Numbered from the stretch's first letter, positions 22,775 through 34,913 are shown. The stretch: 64,000 nucleotides of DNA from Blattamonas nauphoetae (GCA_033064195.1 JARBJD010000065.1:1-64000), one strand, 5' to 3'. Translations and numbers: made by a program. The notes: generated from the sequence alone by a model not told the origin.

Positions 22775-24304
22775 TTATATCGAAATATTCCCCAGAATAG
22801 CTGAACATAAAGCCATGAACGGGAATGTGTCACCAGTCAGTCTTCTCATGTCGATCTTATATTTTGGACGAGACCCACTTGTTTGAACACTCGACCTATC
22901 GTCGAGTCGGAAGAGTTGGATGGATATTTCAATGGGTTGTCTGGCCATTGTGCTCTTCGGAGTTTGGCGAAGGCGACAGTGCAACTGGTATGTTGACACC
23001 ATCCTCCATTCAAAGTTCAATTGCTTGAGAACAGTAAAGAGTTCATTCATGATTTCTGGAGGTGATTTATCACTGTCAGCGCCGAGTGTCCATTTGCGTT
23101 CGAGTGAGCCGTCAGCAGGGGTAGGACCGGGTTCATCTTTCGATGTAGATCGTTTTCCATCGTCGGGGATGGTTTCCACGTAATTCCGCATTTCAATTCC
23201 CGCAAATTCTGGGATTTCAACGTGGTGGGTTTCCACTTGCTGGATGCCTTGAGATCTATCTCTCTTTTGATCCATGATCAACATATACATCACGGCCGCT
23301 TGTGTTGTTGTATTTGAGCTTCGCTGCAGGTCTTTTAGACATTGTTCAGTCGTGATGTGAAGCAGCCGGCAAATCTCTTCAACAACTTCAGAATCGATGG
23401 CTTTGACACGATATAATTGGCTGTCATCAATAGGAGTTGCGAGATACTCGGGAAGATTCTTCAAAAACCACGGATGATGTCTGATTTCTGGAATTGTGAT
23501 TCTTTTGACCGGATCGACAGTGAGCATCCTTCCGATCAAATCCTTTGCATCAGCAGGGAGAGTGTGTGGCATAGTGTAGCTTCCTGTTTTGATCTTTTGG
23601 AAAAGTGCTTCGAGGGAGGAGTCATCGAACGGGAGCCTGGAGCAGAGAAGGGCAAAAAGAATAACTCCACAACTCCAGACATCAACACCAGGACCAGCGT
23701 ACATTTTGCCTGCAATGACTTCGGGTGCCGCATAGTTCGGTGATCCGCATGAAGTTGTGAGGAAATCACCATCACGCATCATGTTTGAGAGGCCAAAATC
23801 ACCGATTTTGACGTTGTTCTTTGAGTCAAGAAGAATATTTTCGGGTTTGAGATCACGATGGACCACTTTATGCTTGTGGCAGTACTCCACTCCAGAGATG
23901 ATCTGTTGGAAGAATCGGCGGGCTTCGTCTTCTGGAATTTTACCTTTTGTGACAATATAATCGAACATCTCTCCCCCAGAAATGAATTCCATGATCATGA
24001 AGATGTTTCGATCTGTGCCGATAACTTCGTAGAGCTTGACGACGTGTGGATGGTTGAAGAGTTTCATGATTGAGATTTCTCGACGAACTTTGGAATCCAT
24101 ATTGAGAGATTTGATCTTCTTTCGATTTAGGACTTTGACAGCAACAACGTGATGAGTTAACTGATGCTCACCAAGCTTGACTTTTCCGAATGAACCAACA
24201 CCGATTGTCCGGCCAAGGATATAGTTTCCAATCTTGATCGTTTCCTTCTTTCCTTTATGTTTTCCACCATCAGTGTCATCTTTGGCCTGGTCCGGATTGG
24301 ACAT
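22775..24304 (-). CDS. SNF1: AMPK/SNF1 catalytic (alpha) subunit, 509 aa
   Basis: A single-exon Ser/Thr kinase of the AMPK/SNF1 family, the energy-sensing kinase that phosphorylates metabolic enzymes and regulators when ATP falls. Kinase domain residues 28-280: glycine loop GVGSFGKV (35-42), lysine K57, HRDLKPEN (149-156), DFG (169-171), and an activation loop FLTTSCGSPNYAAPE with T184 at the position phosphorylated by LKB1-type kinases (T172 in animals). A UBA-like autoinhibitory segment follows (about 302-345). The C-terminus (about 425-505, EWRMVSTYQLHCR then YKIDMRRLTGD) matches the beta/gamma-binding KA1-like region. All catalytic residues are present. The start is the first ATG (MSNPDQAKDD); the open frame upstream lacks an ATG. 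Confidence 0.95.
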   Translation of the reverse strand: MSNPDQAKDDTDGGKHKGKKETIKIGNYILGRTIGVGSFGKVKLGEHQLTHHVVAVKVLNRKKIKSLNMDSKVRREISIMKLFNHPHVVKLYEVIGTDRNIFMIMEFISGGEMFDYIVTKGKIPEDEARRFFQQIISGVEYCHKHKVVHRDLKPENILLDSKNNVKIGDFGLSNMMRDGDFLTTSCGSPNYAAPEVIAGKMYAGPGVDVWSCGVILFALLCSRLPFDDSSLEALFQKIKTGSYTMPHTLPADAKDLIGRMLTVDPVKRITIPEIRHHPWFLKNLPEYLATPIDDSQLYRVKAIDSEVVEEICRLLHITTEQCLKDLQRSSNTTTQAAVMYMLIMDQKRDRSQGIQQVETHHVEIPEFAGIEMRNYVETIPDDGKRSTSKDEPGPTPADGSLERKWTLGADSDKSPPEIMNELFTVLKQLNFEWRMVSTYQLHCRLRQTPKSTMARQPIEISIQLFRLDDRSSVQTSGSRPKYKIDMRRLTGDTFPFMALCSAILGNISI

Positions 24305-24571
24305 TTCTGCACGGTTCGTTGATCGAGCCCTACATTCTGATCGATGACAGACTTTTTCCGTCTTTCTCCATTTATTCGAGAAATTCAAGTTATTCCAGAT
24401 CGATAGTCACTCCTCCTGGTAAATAAATCACTTATTACCTTTCATGTCCAACTTCCAGAAGAATGAACGGTCAATTTGAAAAGAGTGATTGTGCTATTGG
24501 TTCACAAACTGGTCCTTCAACGAAGTCATGTCCACAAGAACCAGTAAAAGTAAGCGAAAGGGAGAAAACTC

Positions 24572-25754
24572 CTAGAATTTTGAGGAATGAGGACATTTCC
24601 GAGCGATATGTCCGATCCCTCCGCAATTAAAGCAACGGCGAACGTCAGGCTCTGGACAGGCCTTACTAGCATGCCCAGTTCTACCACACCGATAGCAACG
24701 AAAAGAGGAACTTAAATTTTGGGAGTTCAGCTCCGGAATGGTTTCTGGTTGTGTGTCTTGGGCAACAGAGAAGACTACAGGAGCGTGGAGCAGAGCACGC
24801 ATAGCGGTGGCACGAGAAGAGTTTTTGGTTGAAAGAAATACGATTTCATCCGGAGAGTGTGGTTTGGAGTTGGATTGTTGTTGTCTTGCGCGTCTATGTT
24901 GAGAATGGCGACGAGAGCGAGGTTTTGGGTCTGATTGACGGGGAGGGGCAGTGGTTGATAATTTGTCGAGTTCTTCTATCGAAAAAGTGAGAGGTTCGAC
25001 AGAGGGAACGGAGTTTGGTGTTGGTCGTTTTTCGGACTTTGGTTCCGCTGAATCAGACGACAATAAGTCAACATGAGGAGTGAGATGAATAGGAAGAGAA
25101 AGACGACGCGGTGAAATAACAACAGGAGACGTGAAGAGCCCCGAAGTGGATGACGGCGTGGAGTGTGGTACTTGGTTTGGTGGTGTCGAGGCAGAAACAG
25201 CGATCGACGGAACTTGTGAAAGAATGTTGTTGGAATGAATAGAAAGACAAAAGGAATTATCCACAGAGGGGGAAGACATCCGATGGATGGATGATGAAAA
25301 ATTGTCCGATGGGCAGTATTCAGACAATTCTGAGTTCGTCAAATTCCCCAATGGAGACAATGGACGTGACGCATTAAGAAATCGATCCCACTGAAAACTA
25401 AAGTCTTGGCCAGGATGGAAAGAGACCGATGCATTTGTGTCATCTGTCGAGAGGAGAGAATATGGGTTTGAAAATGTTGAAATTGCCAAGGATTGCTTTT
25501 CAGTAGTAAAATCAACGACATGATTTCCGACTAATGGTGTATCGGTGAGATCAGCAAAAGAAACATTGGTGAGAGAATTATTATAGGGTTGTGGGAAATA
25601 TACTGTCAAATCGTGAATAAATTACAAAATGAGATAGAGTGAAAAAAGTCAGACCGCGTGAAGAAGTAATCGTAGACGCCTGATGGAAAGGTGAGGAGTA
25701 CGGAGCAAAATCTTCTAATTGTTGAACAGGGAATAGTGGGCGTGATTGTTGCAT
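24572..25754 (-). CDS. CCHC zinc-knuckle protein, 376 aa
   Basis: Predicted exons 25754-25655 and 25602-24572 with a 52 nt intron (GTCTGAC to TTTGACAG). The total of 1131 bases is in frame, from MQQSRPLFPVQQLEDF. Most of the protein is Ser/Pro/Thr-rich and probably disordered, with an Arg/His/Gln-rich stretch (SRRHSQHRRARQQQ). Two CCHC zinc knuckles lie at the C-terminus: C336-x2-C-x4-H-x4-C349 and C357-x2-C-x4-H-x4-C370. Such tandem knuckles bind single-stranded RNA or DNA (CNBP, Air1/2-like proteins). No reverse transcriptase, protease or integrase lies nearby, so I treat it as a cellular gene. It is divergent from the next gene across 143 bases, which must hold both promoters. Confidence 0.75.
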
Positions 25755-25897
25755 GTCAGAAATCCAACAAACAACAAAGAAGGGAGATTTTCTGATGAAG
25801 ACCAGAGATAGCGGACAAAAGGAAAGGGTGCTGATGAATGTAACAGCCTATGGTCGGATCAATTTTCACCTTTCAGACAGCGACTATCACATCTTCA

Positions 25898-26303
25898 ATG
25901 AGTGACGGAACCGAAAAATCTGAAAATGTAGAAAATGAACTTCCTCTTTCGCTCTCCGAGCGCTATGGAATTCCTGTGAAACAGAAAAGACAAAGATCGT
26001 CGAAAGAACCCTCAGAGAAAACCAAATCGAAGAAAAAGAAGAAAATCGACAAGAAACCATCATCAAATCTAGATGATGTTTCAGACAAACCATCAGTTGT
26101 CACATCATCTCGTATCCATCACTTTTTCCACCAATAACATCTTCACTTTCACAGCGAATCATCAAGATGATGAAGAAATACCATTTCAATTTCACACTTC
26201 TGTGAAGAAAGATTTTGATCCTTTGAATGGAATCGACCTTCGAAACAAGGCCATCCAACAGCCATACAGATATCGTCAAAAATTGACGAAGAAAAAACGA
26301 TGA
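25898..26303 (+). CDS. Small basic conserved-looking protein, 120 aa
   Basis: Predicted exons 25898-26111 and 26155-26303, intron 43 nt (GTATCC to TTCACAG), 363 bases in frame. It starts MSDGTEKSENVENELP, has a Lys-rich centre (SEKTKSKKKKKIDKK, probably a nuclear localisation signal), and ends in PFQFHTSVKKDFDPLNGIDL and RYRQKLTKKKR. No domain was recognised. An alternative in-frame ATG lies at 25850. The mix of charged ends and a compact C-terminal motif suggests a small nuclear or ribosome-biogenesis factor, but that is a guess. Confidence 0.55.
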
Positions 26304-26609
26304 CTGACTTCAACATATATACACCCATGTTTTGTTGATACCTCGGTGATTCTTCAGTTTTTCATGATCTATTTCTCTTGATTACTCTTCATTTTCATTT
26401 CACTGTATGGGCGATAAATTCGATGAAAAAAGGGACCAATTTAGGAGAAGGCATATCTGTCTGATATAGCATGACACTTTTCAAGGGATTTATTGGTTCA
26501 CTCTACCCCTTTCTTAGAAGAGAGTTCGATCGAACCCACTATTCATTTTGATCTCATTTCACCCAACTTCAGCTCTTAGACGTCTGAGCACTTGAAATTT
26601 CCACCACCG

Positions 26610-29600
26610 ATGATCCAGATCTCTATCATCACTCTATTCACATCTCTTCTAAGACCCCACACCTCTCCACTTCACAATTCGGTGATCAACTTAAACAGCT
26701 TCCTCAACTCGTCATTTCACAGTGAATCATCAGCGAATTCACAGGACGTCTCGCTTCCGGAAGGTTTTGTGCACTCGCACAATTTTCCACTTATTTCATC
26801 GAGCTTCGTGTTGAAAGGTGAATACCAAACAATTCTAAAATATCGCGATGGAAACCGTGAACAGAAGAATCTGGTCGGAAATGAAGCCAAATCTCATTCA
26901 TCGAATGTAATGAACAGCCTTTTCAATCTTAACAACGCATCACTGTCTGTTCAGCGTCTCGTCATCGATATGTCATCCGAGTCTGCCAATCAAGACGTGA
27001 AATGTGCCGTGCTTGCTGCATCGACAGTCTACGTCTCTTTTTGCGAGCTTTTCTGGACGAATGTCAACTCAATATTCGTTCTCCGATCCAGTTCTCCCTC
27101 CCCACAAACCTCGTCGTCGATCACATTGGCCTGGTGCACTCTGAACAATACAGTGCATCATCTGACGGCAATTGTGGACGATCTGCGGACAGGAAGCAGG
27201 ACAGATCCCTTCAGCTTGAACATAGTCGGGACGAGAATCGCGAATATGAAAGTGGTCGGAGTAGATGGAATATGCGTCTCGCAAACCAACCATCGCAGCG
27301 ACCTCTCATCTTTTGAGGGAATATCGACAACGGTGTCAGAAATGCGAATTCTGAACGTGTCATCTCTGCCTGGGGAAGTGAAAGAAGTGTCGTAACTGTT
27401 TTCCCAGAAAATGATTGGATGTAGGATGTGGGGAAGCAACAACCATCTTTCGGGAAGTGTGCTGCGAAATGTGAATGGAGGAGGGACATTTCTTTGTTCG
27501 AACAGCACATTCGACTGGTGCCACACGACATCCTCCGAACGCCCGTCGCTCTCCTCCAACTCTTCCCCGATCATCGTCAACCCATTATCCAACCAAAACG
27601 GACTTACAAACGATCCATATACCGAGCAAACATATGATGGTGTCGACAGGTTGAATCTCACACAAGCCACCGTCACAATCACCGCCTGCCACTTCACAAA
27701 CATGAAATACACAGCCTTCTCGTCAGCAGAATATGCGGGTGGGTCAGCCTTATTTTTCACATATCCCGCCAAAGCCATATCTCTCATATCCTGCACTTTC
27801 TCCAAGTGTTCCGTCACCAGCTCGGCCAGCGTGTATGGTGGAAGTGTTTATCTGTACGGAATGAACCCAACGACATGCACAGTCGAAGCCTGCTCATTCA
27901 ACGACTGGTATCCTTCCAACGATGGCAACACCTTCCAGTTTGGAGGCGGATTTGGCGCCTATTCGATTTCTGGCTCGATTGTGATCACAAATTCCAATTT
28001 TACGTTGAGTGGGGAGACAGAAAACAGCATGAGCAATGGAGGGTTTGTTGCTTCTTACGCATCGACATACGCCAACCAGTCCGCAACCATCGAAAACTGT
28101 CGTTTCGTCGGTGATGCGAGAACGACTGGAAATGTGTTGTATTTTCGAACGAATCAAAATCGAAAGGCGTACCTCACTGTGACAGATTCTCAGGTCTCCA
28201 ACACCAATTCACAAGTTGCAATTGAATACGGTGTGTTCAATACATCGTCAGGGTTCACGCGAACTGACTTCTCCAACACTTCATTCATGTACACTGGTCC
28301 ATCATTCAAATTGCATCCCCATCTCATCGTTGACTGCAAACTCGATCAATGTTCACTCTTTGCATGGAATGGACCGATCATGTTTCTGTTCTCAGGAACT
28401 TCTTTCACTGGCGAGCCAGTCACATCGAGATCGTTGATTCATCTCTATGAAATAAGCCACGTTGTCATCCACAAATGTGACTTCACCGATTTTTCACCTG
28501 TTCCTTATGAAAGACTCATTTATTCGCGAAATCTCCCATCGCTGGTTGTGGATACTTGCTCCTTCACGCGGTGCTCGGGAGGGAAGACAATCGTCGATGT
28601 CACAGACACTTATTCTTTCTTCTATTTCTGCACATTCACAAATGTGAGTGGAACAGATGCCAATGTCATGACATCAAATCGAAACTTCGCAAATTTCTTC
28701 GAGTTCTGCCGTTTTGATCTGGAGACATCAGAGTTGGTGGATATCGTTGTCTCGTCGGCAGATCTCGACTGTTTGAACGACACTGCAGTGATCGGATGCA
28801 CTTCGAATCGGCAGATGACCTTTGGAACTTCGTGGTTTTCTCCACAAGAGTTGACGACTGTCACGATCATCTCCGGCGAAGTCAGCAAGAACGAGATGAG
28901 AGTGGGGGCATGGCCGACAGAACCAGAAGAAGATTCAGGACAACAAATCCCAACGTTCTCGTCGCTGTCAGATGCCCTCACTGCCCTTCCAAATCCACCA
29001 AAGGACACCGTCATCACGTTCTCGGATGGTTCGTTCACTGAGACCGGTGTTCTGGAGGTGTCACAGCTCGTCGAAATTGTCGGAGCTGGATCAAATGTCA
29101 GCGATATCCACTCGACACAGTTGACAGCCAATCTCCTCGTCTCGAAATCAGCTGGCCAGCTCACTCTCCGCTCGATCCGACTCGCTCCCTTTTCAACATC
29201 ATCCGCACTCGCTTCAACTGAAGACGGTGGAAGTCTGAGTCTGTTGAATGTGGTTGTGGAAGACCTCTCAGCAATCACCGCCTGTTTGTTCCAGTTTGCG
29301 GCAGGTTCATCGGAAATCCGTCACTCGTTCTTCAAAAACATTGAATCCGCAGAATCACTGGTTTGTGTGTCGGGAACATCCTCCCTCGCCATCACTAACA
29401 CTCTCTTTTTGTCCATCACGCGAACCAGCCCCGAGCCAACTCCTGTGGAATCGACACAGTGTGCGAGCTGCATTGAGGGAAAGACGAGTGGAATAGTGAA
29501 ATTGCTTTATTCTCGTTTTGGAGCCTGCACTTCGAATGGGCGAGCAGGAGCGATCGATTTGGAGAAGAGCGACGAGAACAGCGCTGTGGAGATGGGATCT

Positions 29601-31444
29601 TGTTATTTTGATCAGAATTCAGCTGGTGAAGATGTTGCCAACGCTTCGAGAGGAGACGATGTCGTCCTTATGCAGTTCGATGACTCCAACACCCGCCTCG
29701 ATTTGCCCACCATATACTCCTTCCCATCTCCGCAGTCATTCCTGATCGACTCGCAACACGCCATCGTCCCTCCTCCTTCCCTCCTTCTCGTCAGCTCAGC
29801 AGGCGTCGATGATCCTCTGACGTGGAGTTATTCGTATGGTCGGATCTCCACATCTCTCTTCCTGAAACACACTCTCCAACATCATTCAACGAAGCGGACA
29901 CTTCTGATTTGTGTGGATGGGAGACAAGCCTGATTGAGATTGAAGGAACACCGACCTCGTTCTCTCACGCAGATCTGACCCACATCCCGCAAGGAGCCAT
30001 CTCGATCTCCAAGGCTCCTCTCACCATCAGCACCTGCACGTTTAGCGATAATTCTCCTTCCAACTTGGAGTGGCCTTCTCTTCGGCGAAACATCAAGTGC
30101 ACACATGGAACAGTGAAAATGAACACGATGAATGGAGGAGATGGACAGTCGTCGCATCATCTTTGGATTTGGACGGATGAATGCACAGTGAAGATGGACA
30201 ATGAAACTCAACACTCCACACTCTTCGTCCCCACTCTTATCGCGAACGAGTCAACCAGCACTTTGGACAAGAAGCTGACAGAATATTCGGTGAAGATTGT
30301 TGGAACGATGATGATTCCGTGCGGGCTGAAGTTGGAAGTATTCGAAAACAATGCACACTCCACGTCGAACGAGGTTCAACCACTCTTTTTCGACATCTCC
30401 TCCCTCCAACCATCGAAATGGACCGAAACAGAACTGTCATTCATCCTCCCCCAATCCTCTCTGCCTGACTTGAGCAAGAAATCTGAGCTTCGATGCCGGC
30501 TCGTGTATGCCGACAATCAGACCACAGACTCGTTCTCGCTGACACACTCGTCGAAAGGAAACAAGACACAAGCTGGAGTTGTCACTTCGATCGTTGTTCC
30601 GATTGTTGTGGTGATCATCGTCGCTGTCCTCCTCATCATCGTCATCGCTGTTCTCTGCCGTCGCAGAAAGACGAAGGAGAGGGCAGTTGAGAAAGATAAT
30701 CAAGAACTGGACGTGGCTGATGCAGGTGATGTTCTGAAAGACGGCGACGCGCAAGACAACACAATCAAACCAATCATCGAGACAATTCATTCCACACTCG
30801 ACTTCACGACTCGAGTTTATCCCAACACAAATACAATCGGGAAGAACTCGCTTGTTCACCCAATCCTAAGTTCCGAACACCTTCCTCGAAGTCGACTTCA
30901 CTTCTGTTCTGCACACTCGACACCCATCGCTGTGTCCAAAGTGCATGTTCTCTTTTTTCATCGATATTTCACTTTTGTTGTCTTACTTTCATTTCTCCCA
31001 CCGTCTTTGTTTTCCCAATCTCACTCGTCTTCAGTCAAAGAGAGTGTCTTCTTCCTCCAACATCGACATCTTAGCTGGATGTCACACACATTCTCTTCCA
31101 TCAATCATGAACACATCACGTGGACTCTTTTGATTCGTCCGAGTTCACTACTTTCTATTCTTCTTCCTTTGAATCATAGCCGCATGTCTTCTTCTGTCGT
31201 TCTCACCCCTCTTTTCGTTCGTCCTCAATCTTTTCTGTTCTCACTTCCATTCACTCAGTCATCACTTGTCTTGGACGAGAATGCGTCCACACGTGATTCA
31301 TCTGTTTTTCATCATTCCTTGTCTCTGGAATCATATCGCAGACTCGAAATAAGTTGTTTCCGGATTTATCACCATCTATTTCGTTGCTATTCATGTCTTT
31401 TGTCAATACAGCGTCAAAAACTCCGTGTGGGTGTGTGTTGGTGA
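26610..31444 (+). CDS. Beta-helix repeat surface protein with one membrane span, possibly broken
   Basis: Starts MIQISIITLFTSLL (likely signal peptide). The ectodomain of about 1200 residues is rich in Ser, Thr, Asn and Cys, with recurring short strands such as VTITACHFTNMKY, ISLISCTFSKC, CTVEACSFNDW and SATIENCRFVG. This is the right-handed beta-helix, polymorphic-outer-membrane-like pattern. A single membrane helix (VVPIVVVIIVAVLLIIVIAV, about 30585-30655) is followed by a basic stop-transfer RRRKTKER. There are two oddities. A TAA lies in frame at 27393 but could be removed by a 30 nt GT-AG intron ending CTGTTTTCCCAG. The ectodomain frame also changes between about 29820 and 29930. After about 30850 the open frame no longer looks like protein. 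It is either a pseudogene or contains sequence errors. Probable cell-surface role. Confidence 0.7.
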
Positions 31445-31954
31445 AGAGTGACGGCATGTTCGTTCCAAAAGCGAGCACAGCTGCGGAATATAGGAGATGG
31501 TGTCAAAACAGGAGAATTTCAAAACAAATGTTGGATATCAATCAACTTTTGAACCTGAGGGTGGAGGAACTCGTTTGTTCATGGTTTGATCAGAACTCGA
31601 ATCGATAATTCAAAGGCCATCGTGAACCATGGCGTATGCTCTCCGATAACATCTTATCTATTATCTTTAACCTCTTATTTTTCGTCAAAATTCCATTCTT
31701 AGCGTTTCGTTACCACGTTCACTAAAAATTGGCGAAACCCTCGTTCCCAATGGATATTTTCCAAATATGGGGTTTGATTCCATGAGCATCAAATGCAATT
31801 TATTCGTGACCAATTATCGACTTCTGTTTGAACCCCCTCAATCCGCGTCGAGACCGGTTTGATCTTTCAACAAACATCACTCACACATTTTCTACACTCC
31901 TCTTCTCATATCTTCACATTCTTTCAGAATGTACGTCATATCAGCCTTCCCCTG
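31445..31954. other. Intergenic region, possible 5' exons of the next gene
   Basis: No independent gene is seen. A C/T-rich stretch at 31860-31930 ending TTCTTTCAG resembles a 3' splice site, so an unseen upstream exon of the myotubularin gene may lie here. Confidence 0.35.
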
Positions 31955-34592
31955 ATGACAATTCTTGAGACTGAACGAGAGTCCGAGATATCACTCCAAG
32001 GTGAGGATGAACATAACTTCATTACCTTGAGTTTAAAATGGGGGCACAAAGTCCAGTATGATTTTTATTCCATTTTCACTTTAATCATCCTGCTTTTGCC
32101 AATATACTTTCACTCCATCTCAATTTCTATGACATCAACTATTTTTTATCTCATTCGTTGCTCTTCGTCATATATCTATCACGATATTTCTATCTTGCTC
32201 CAATTTTAAGTTTATATCCTCTTTGTGATTCGGACGAATCACTCCAGCAATGCAATAACATCACAAATGCCATCAGCCAAGTCCACCCTCCCCGCCACTA
32301 CCGTGATCTCTTCTGCTTCACTCATCACAAAGCCGTTGTTCAGCATCAAGAAATGTCAAGAAATGCCCTTCCTACGGATTGGGGAGAAATTGACATGGTG
32401 ATGGAATACTATCGCTTCCGCCTCTTAAATCCTCCCCATCCCCCGTCACCGTACCGCATATCTCTCGTGAATGAAGATTTTTCGATGTGTCCAACTTATC
32501 CTGAGTTTCTCGCGATCCCATCATCGATCCCGGATGAACAACTCCAGAAAATAGCTAAGCATCGAGCAAAAGGGCGAATTCCTGTATTGTCTTACGTTCA
32601 TCAAAATGGTGCCGGAATATTCCGATGTGCACAGCCATTGACAGGTTTGACTGGAGTCCAAAACGAAGAGGATCTCGAACTTCTCCGTGCAATGGGGAAA
32701 TGTGCTCGACAATGGAATGGAAGCTGGACAGACACGGAAGATGCGGAGGAAAGAAAGAATCAGGTTGAAGCAATGCTTAATCGTGAACAGGAGCGACAGC
32801 AAGAGAAAGAAAGGATGAATCAAATCGACAAACTATACAAGCTCCAAAAAGCAGAAAAGAAACAACGACGGAAAGAAAGACTCGAACGTGGCGAGACAGG
32901 CCATCATTCTTCCGACAGCGAGTCGTCAGATTCGTCTGACGAGACATCAGACCCTGAAAGCGATATTGTGTCGCTCGGAGAGAGTGACCTGGAATTAGGG
33001 GATATTTCCTTAAATGAAAGAGCGTTGTGGAATGAATATTCTTCCCGACCGTCTCAAAGCCAGACCACATCCATCTTTCACGCGACAAAGCTTCCAGCAC
33101 ATAAGTCCTGTCCAACACCTATTCTGTATAAAGATCAACCAACCTCCAAGAAACCTCCCCCTGTTCCTCCTCCCCCATATGTGGAGACAGAGGACAGACT
33201 CAACATTCCAATCCCCTCCTCATCTCCACCTGATCCTCCACCGCCAGCTATCTCATTTCTTGCCTCTTCATATGCCGCACCATCAACTCCAACCACGTCA
33301 TCACTCTCAAACCAATCACCAATCCCTCAATCACCACGGTCCTCAAAACATGATCTCTTTTCACTTGCCACGGTCTCTGTTCAGCAGTCTTCATCTCTTT
33401 CCAATCAATCACAAACACAATCGACTACACCTGGACCCACTCCACGTCTTCTAATCTTCGATGCTCGTCCACGAGCTGCTGCAGTTGGAAATCGATTTCT
33501 CAGCGGTGGATACGAAGATATGAAGCAGATATCATCATTTGCATCCTTTCAGTTCCTTGGAATTGGAAACATCCATGCTCTTCGAAATCAATGTACCAGG
33601 TATCTTCCCTTTCTCATTGATTCTGACTACTTTTCCTTCTTTTCAGCTTTGTATCTTTACTATTACAGCTTCATCTCTTTGACATCAACGAGGAAGGAGA
33701 CAGCAAAATTAAGAAAGAGTATTCGTTCTTCTTTCTCACAACGATATCCTCTTCAACTCTCTCCTCCTTTTTCTAGTCTAATCACTCAGCTATACTCATC
33801 ATCTTATTTCCAGTCGACTTCTCATCTCTTACGTTGCGTTTCTCTAATTACTTCACACATCCTTGGCCTCCAGAACACATACAACTCGAATTCAGTTCTG
33901 GTCATTCCATCAGTCAGCCCTGAATCCGAATCATCGATTCTCATCCATTGTTCAGATGGTTGGGATCGAACCTCATCTCTCTCTTCCCTCACATCACTTC
34001 TTCTCGACCCATACTTCCGTACTTATGATGGCTTCCTCAACCTCATCGAAAAAGAATGGGTAGCCTTTGGTCATCGCTTCAGGACTCGGACAGGGTCAGG
34101 TTCATTGGCGTATGGAGACGACAAGAAGAAAAAACGGAAGGAGATCAGCCCTGTCTTCGTTCAATTCTTGGATTGTGTGTTCCAGCTTCTATGCCAGAAC
34201 CCTAACGGTTTTGAGTTTAATGAAAGGCTGGTGCTGCAAATATACAAACATTGTACGTCTTGTTTGTATGGGAACTTCATCTGCGACTGCAAAAACGAAA
34301 GGAAAAAGATCACAGTCACAAGAGAGACACAAAGCATCTGGGTGAAGATCAAGAAGAAGAAAAACAAATACACCAATCCAGATTGGAACAAAGACGAAGT
34401 TTACATTCTTTTCTCGCTTTATCTCTTTCTTCTTAGACGATCGTTCTAAACCCCCACGCACTACGTATCTGGCGTGCCTATCTCCCCCGCTCTTTCTTTT
34501 TTGAACCAACTCAAACACTACAGTCTTTTCTGTCCTCCACCTTCCAGACTCAATCCCTTTTTGAAAGGGATGGAACAAAGGAAGAAGATTGA
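31955..34592 (+). CDS. Myotubularin-family phosphoinositide 3-phosphatase
   Basis: Removes the 3-phosphate from PtdIns3P and PtdIns(3,5)P2 on endosomal membranes. A PH-GRAM remnant is followed by LFCFTHH, the phosphatase N-half (RIPVLSYVHQNGAGIFRCAQP) and then LLIFDARPRAAAVGN. The catalytic loop HCSDGWDRTS is intact (Cys codon 33949, Arg codon 33967). The C-terminal core is ETQSIWVKI, then NPHALRIWRAYL. Three introns are supported: 33600-33646 (47 nt), 33719-33776 (58 nt) and 34399-34436 (38 nt). The first two together restore the frame, and the third exposes the family's C-terminal motif before a TGA at 34590. About 250 residues of charged coiled coil, acidic Ser and Pro-rich sequence split the phosphatase domain. 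The 5' end (ATG at 31955, introns between 32050 and 32260) is uncertain. Confidence 0.88.
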
Positions 34593-34913
34593 TGACTTCT
34601 TGTCTCTGTCATGTCTTTTTTGATAACACCTCACCTTGATTTCACTTTTATGGGTATTATTTAGGTTGGGAGAAGTTCTTGATCGGCTCCCAATCGGGCT
34701 TCGTTAAAACGGCCACTGAAAAAGACTACGCTGGAAGCGTATAACTATCCTAACAGTCGTGATGTTATGCTCTGAACGTTCTCTGACACAATCGTCAATG
34801 ATGTTTAGAAAATAATGTCTCGCTCCCTTTTGGACTTCATCCTATTTTGTTTATGGGGAAAGTGGGCTCTCTTCTTGGCAAAGAGAATATCGCAATTTTA
34901 ACGAGCTTTTCAC

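Noticed and set aside
24572-25754. Retroelement gag gene
   Set aside because: Tandem CCHC knuckles occur in gag, but there is no reverse transcriptase, protease, integrase or terminal repeat nearby. The gene has a spliceosomal intron and sits in a row of host genes.
21159-25754. TAA/TAG read as glutamine (as in some oxymonads)
   Set aside because: The 19.6 kb HECT exon and other long frames contain no TAA or TAG. Reassigned codons would be frequent in such Gln-containing proteins.
30860-31444. C-terminal extension of the beta-helix protein past the cytoplasmic tail
   Set aside because: Composition becomes like untranslated C/T-rich DNA (F, S, H, L-rich). The stop at 31444 marks the end of an open frame, not clearly of a protein. 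It is kept in the feature span only because no earlier in-frame stop exists.
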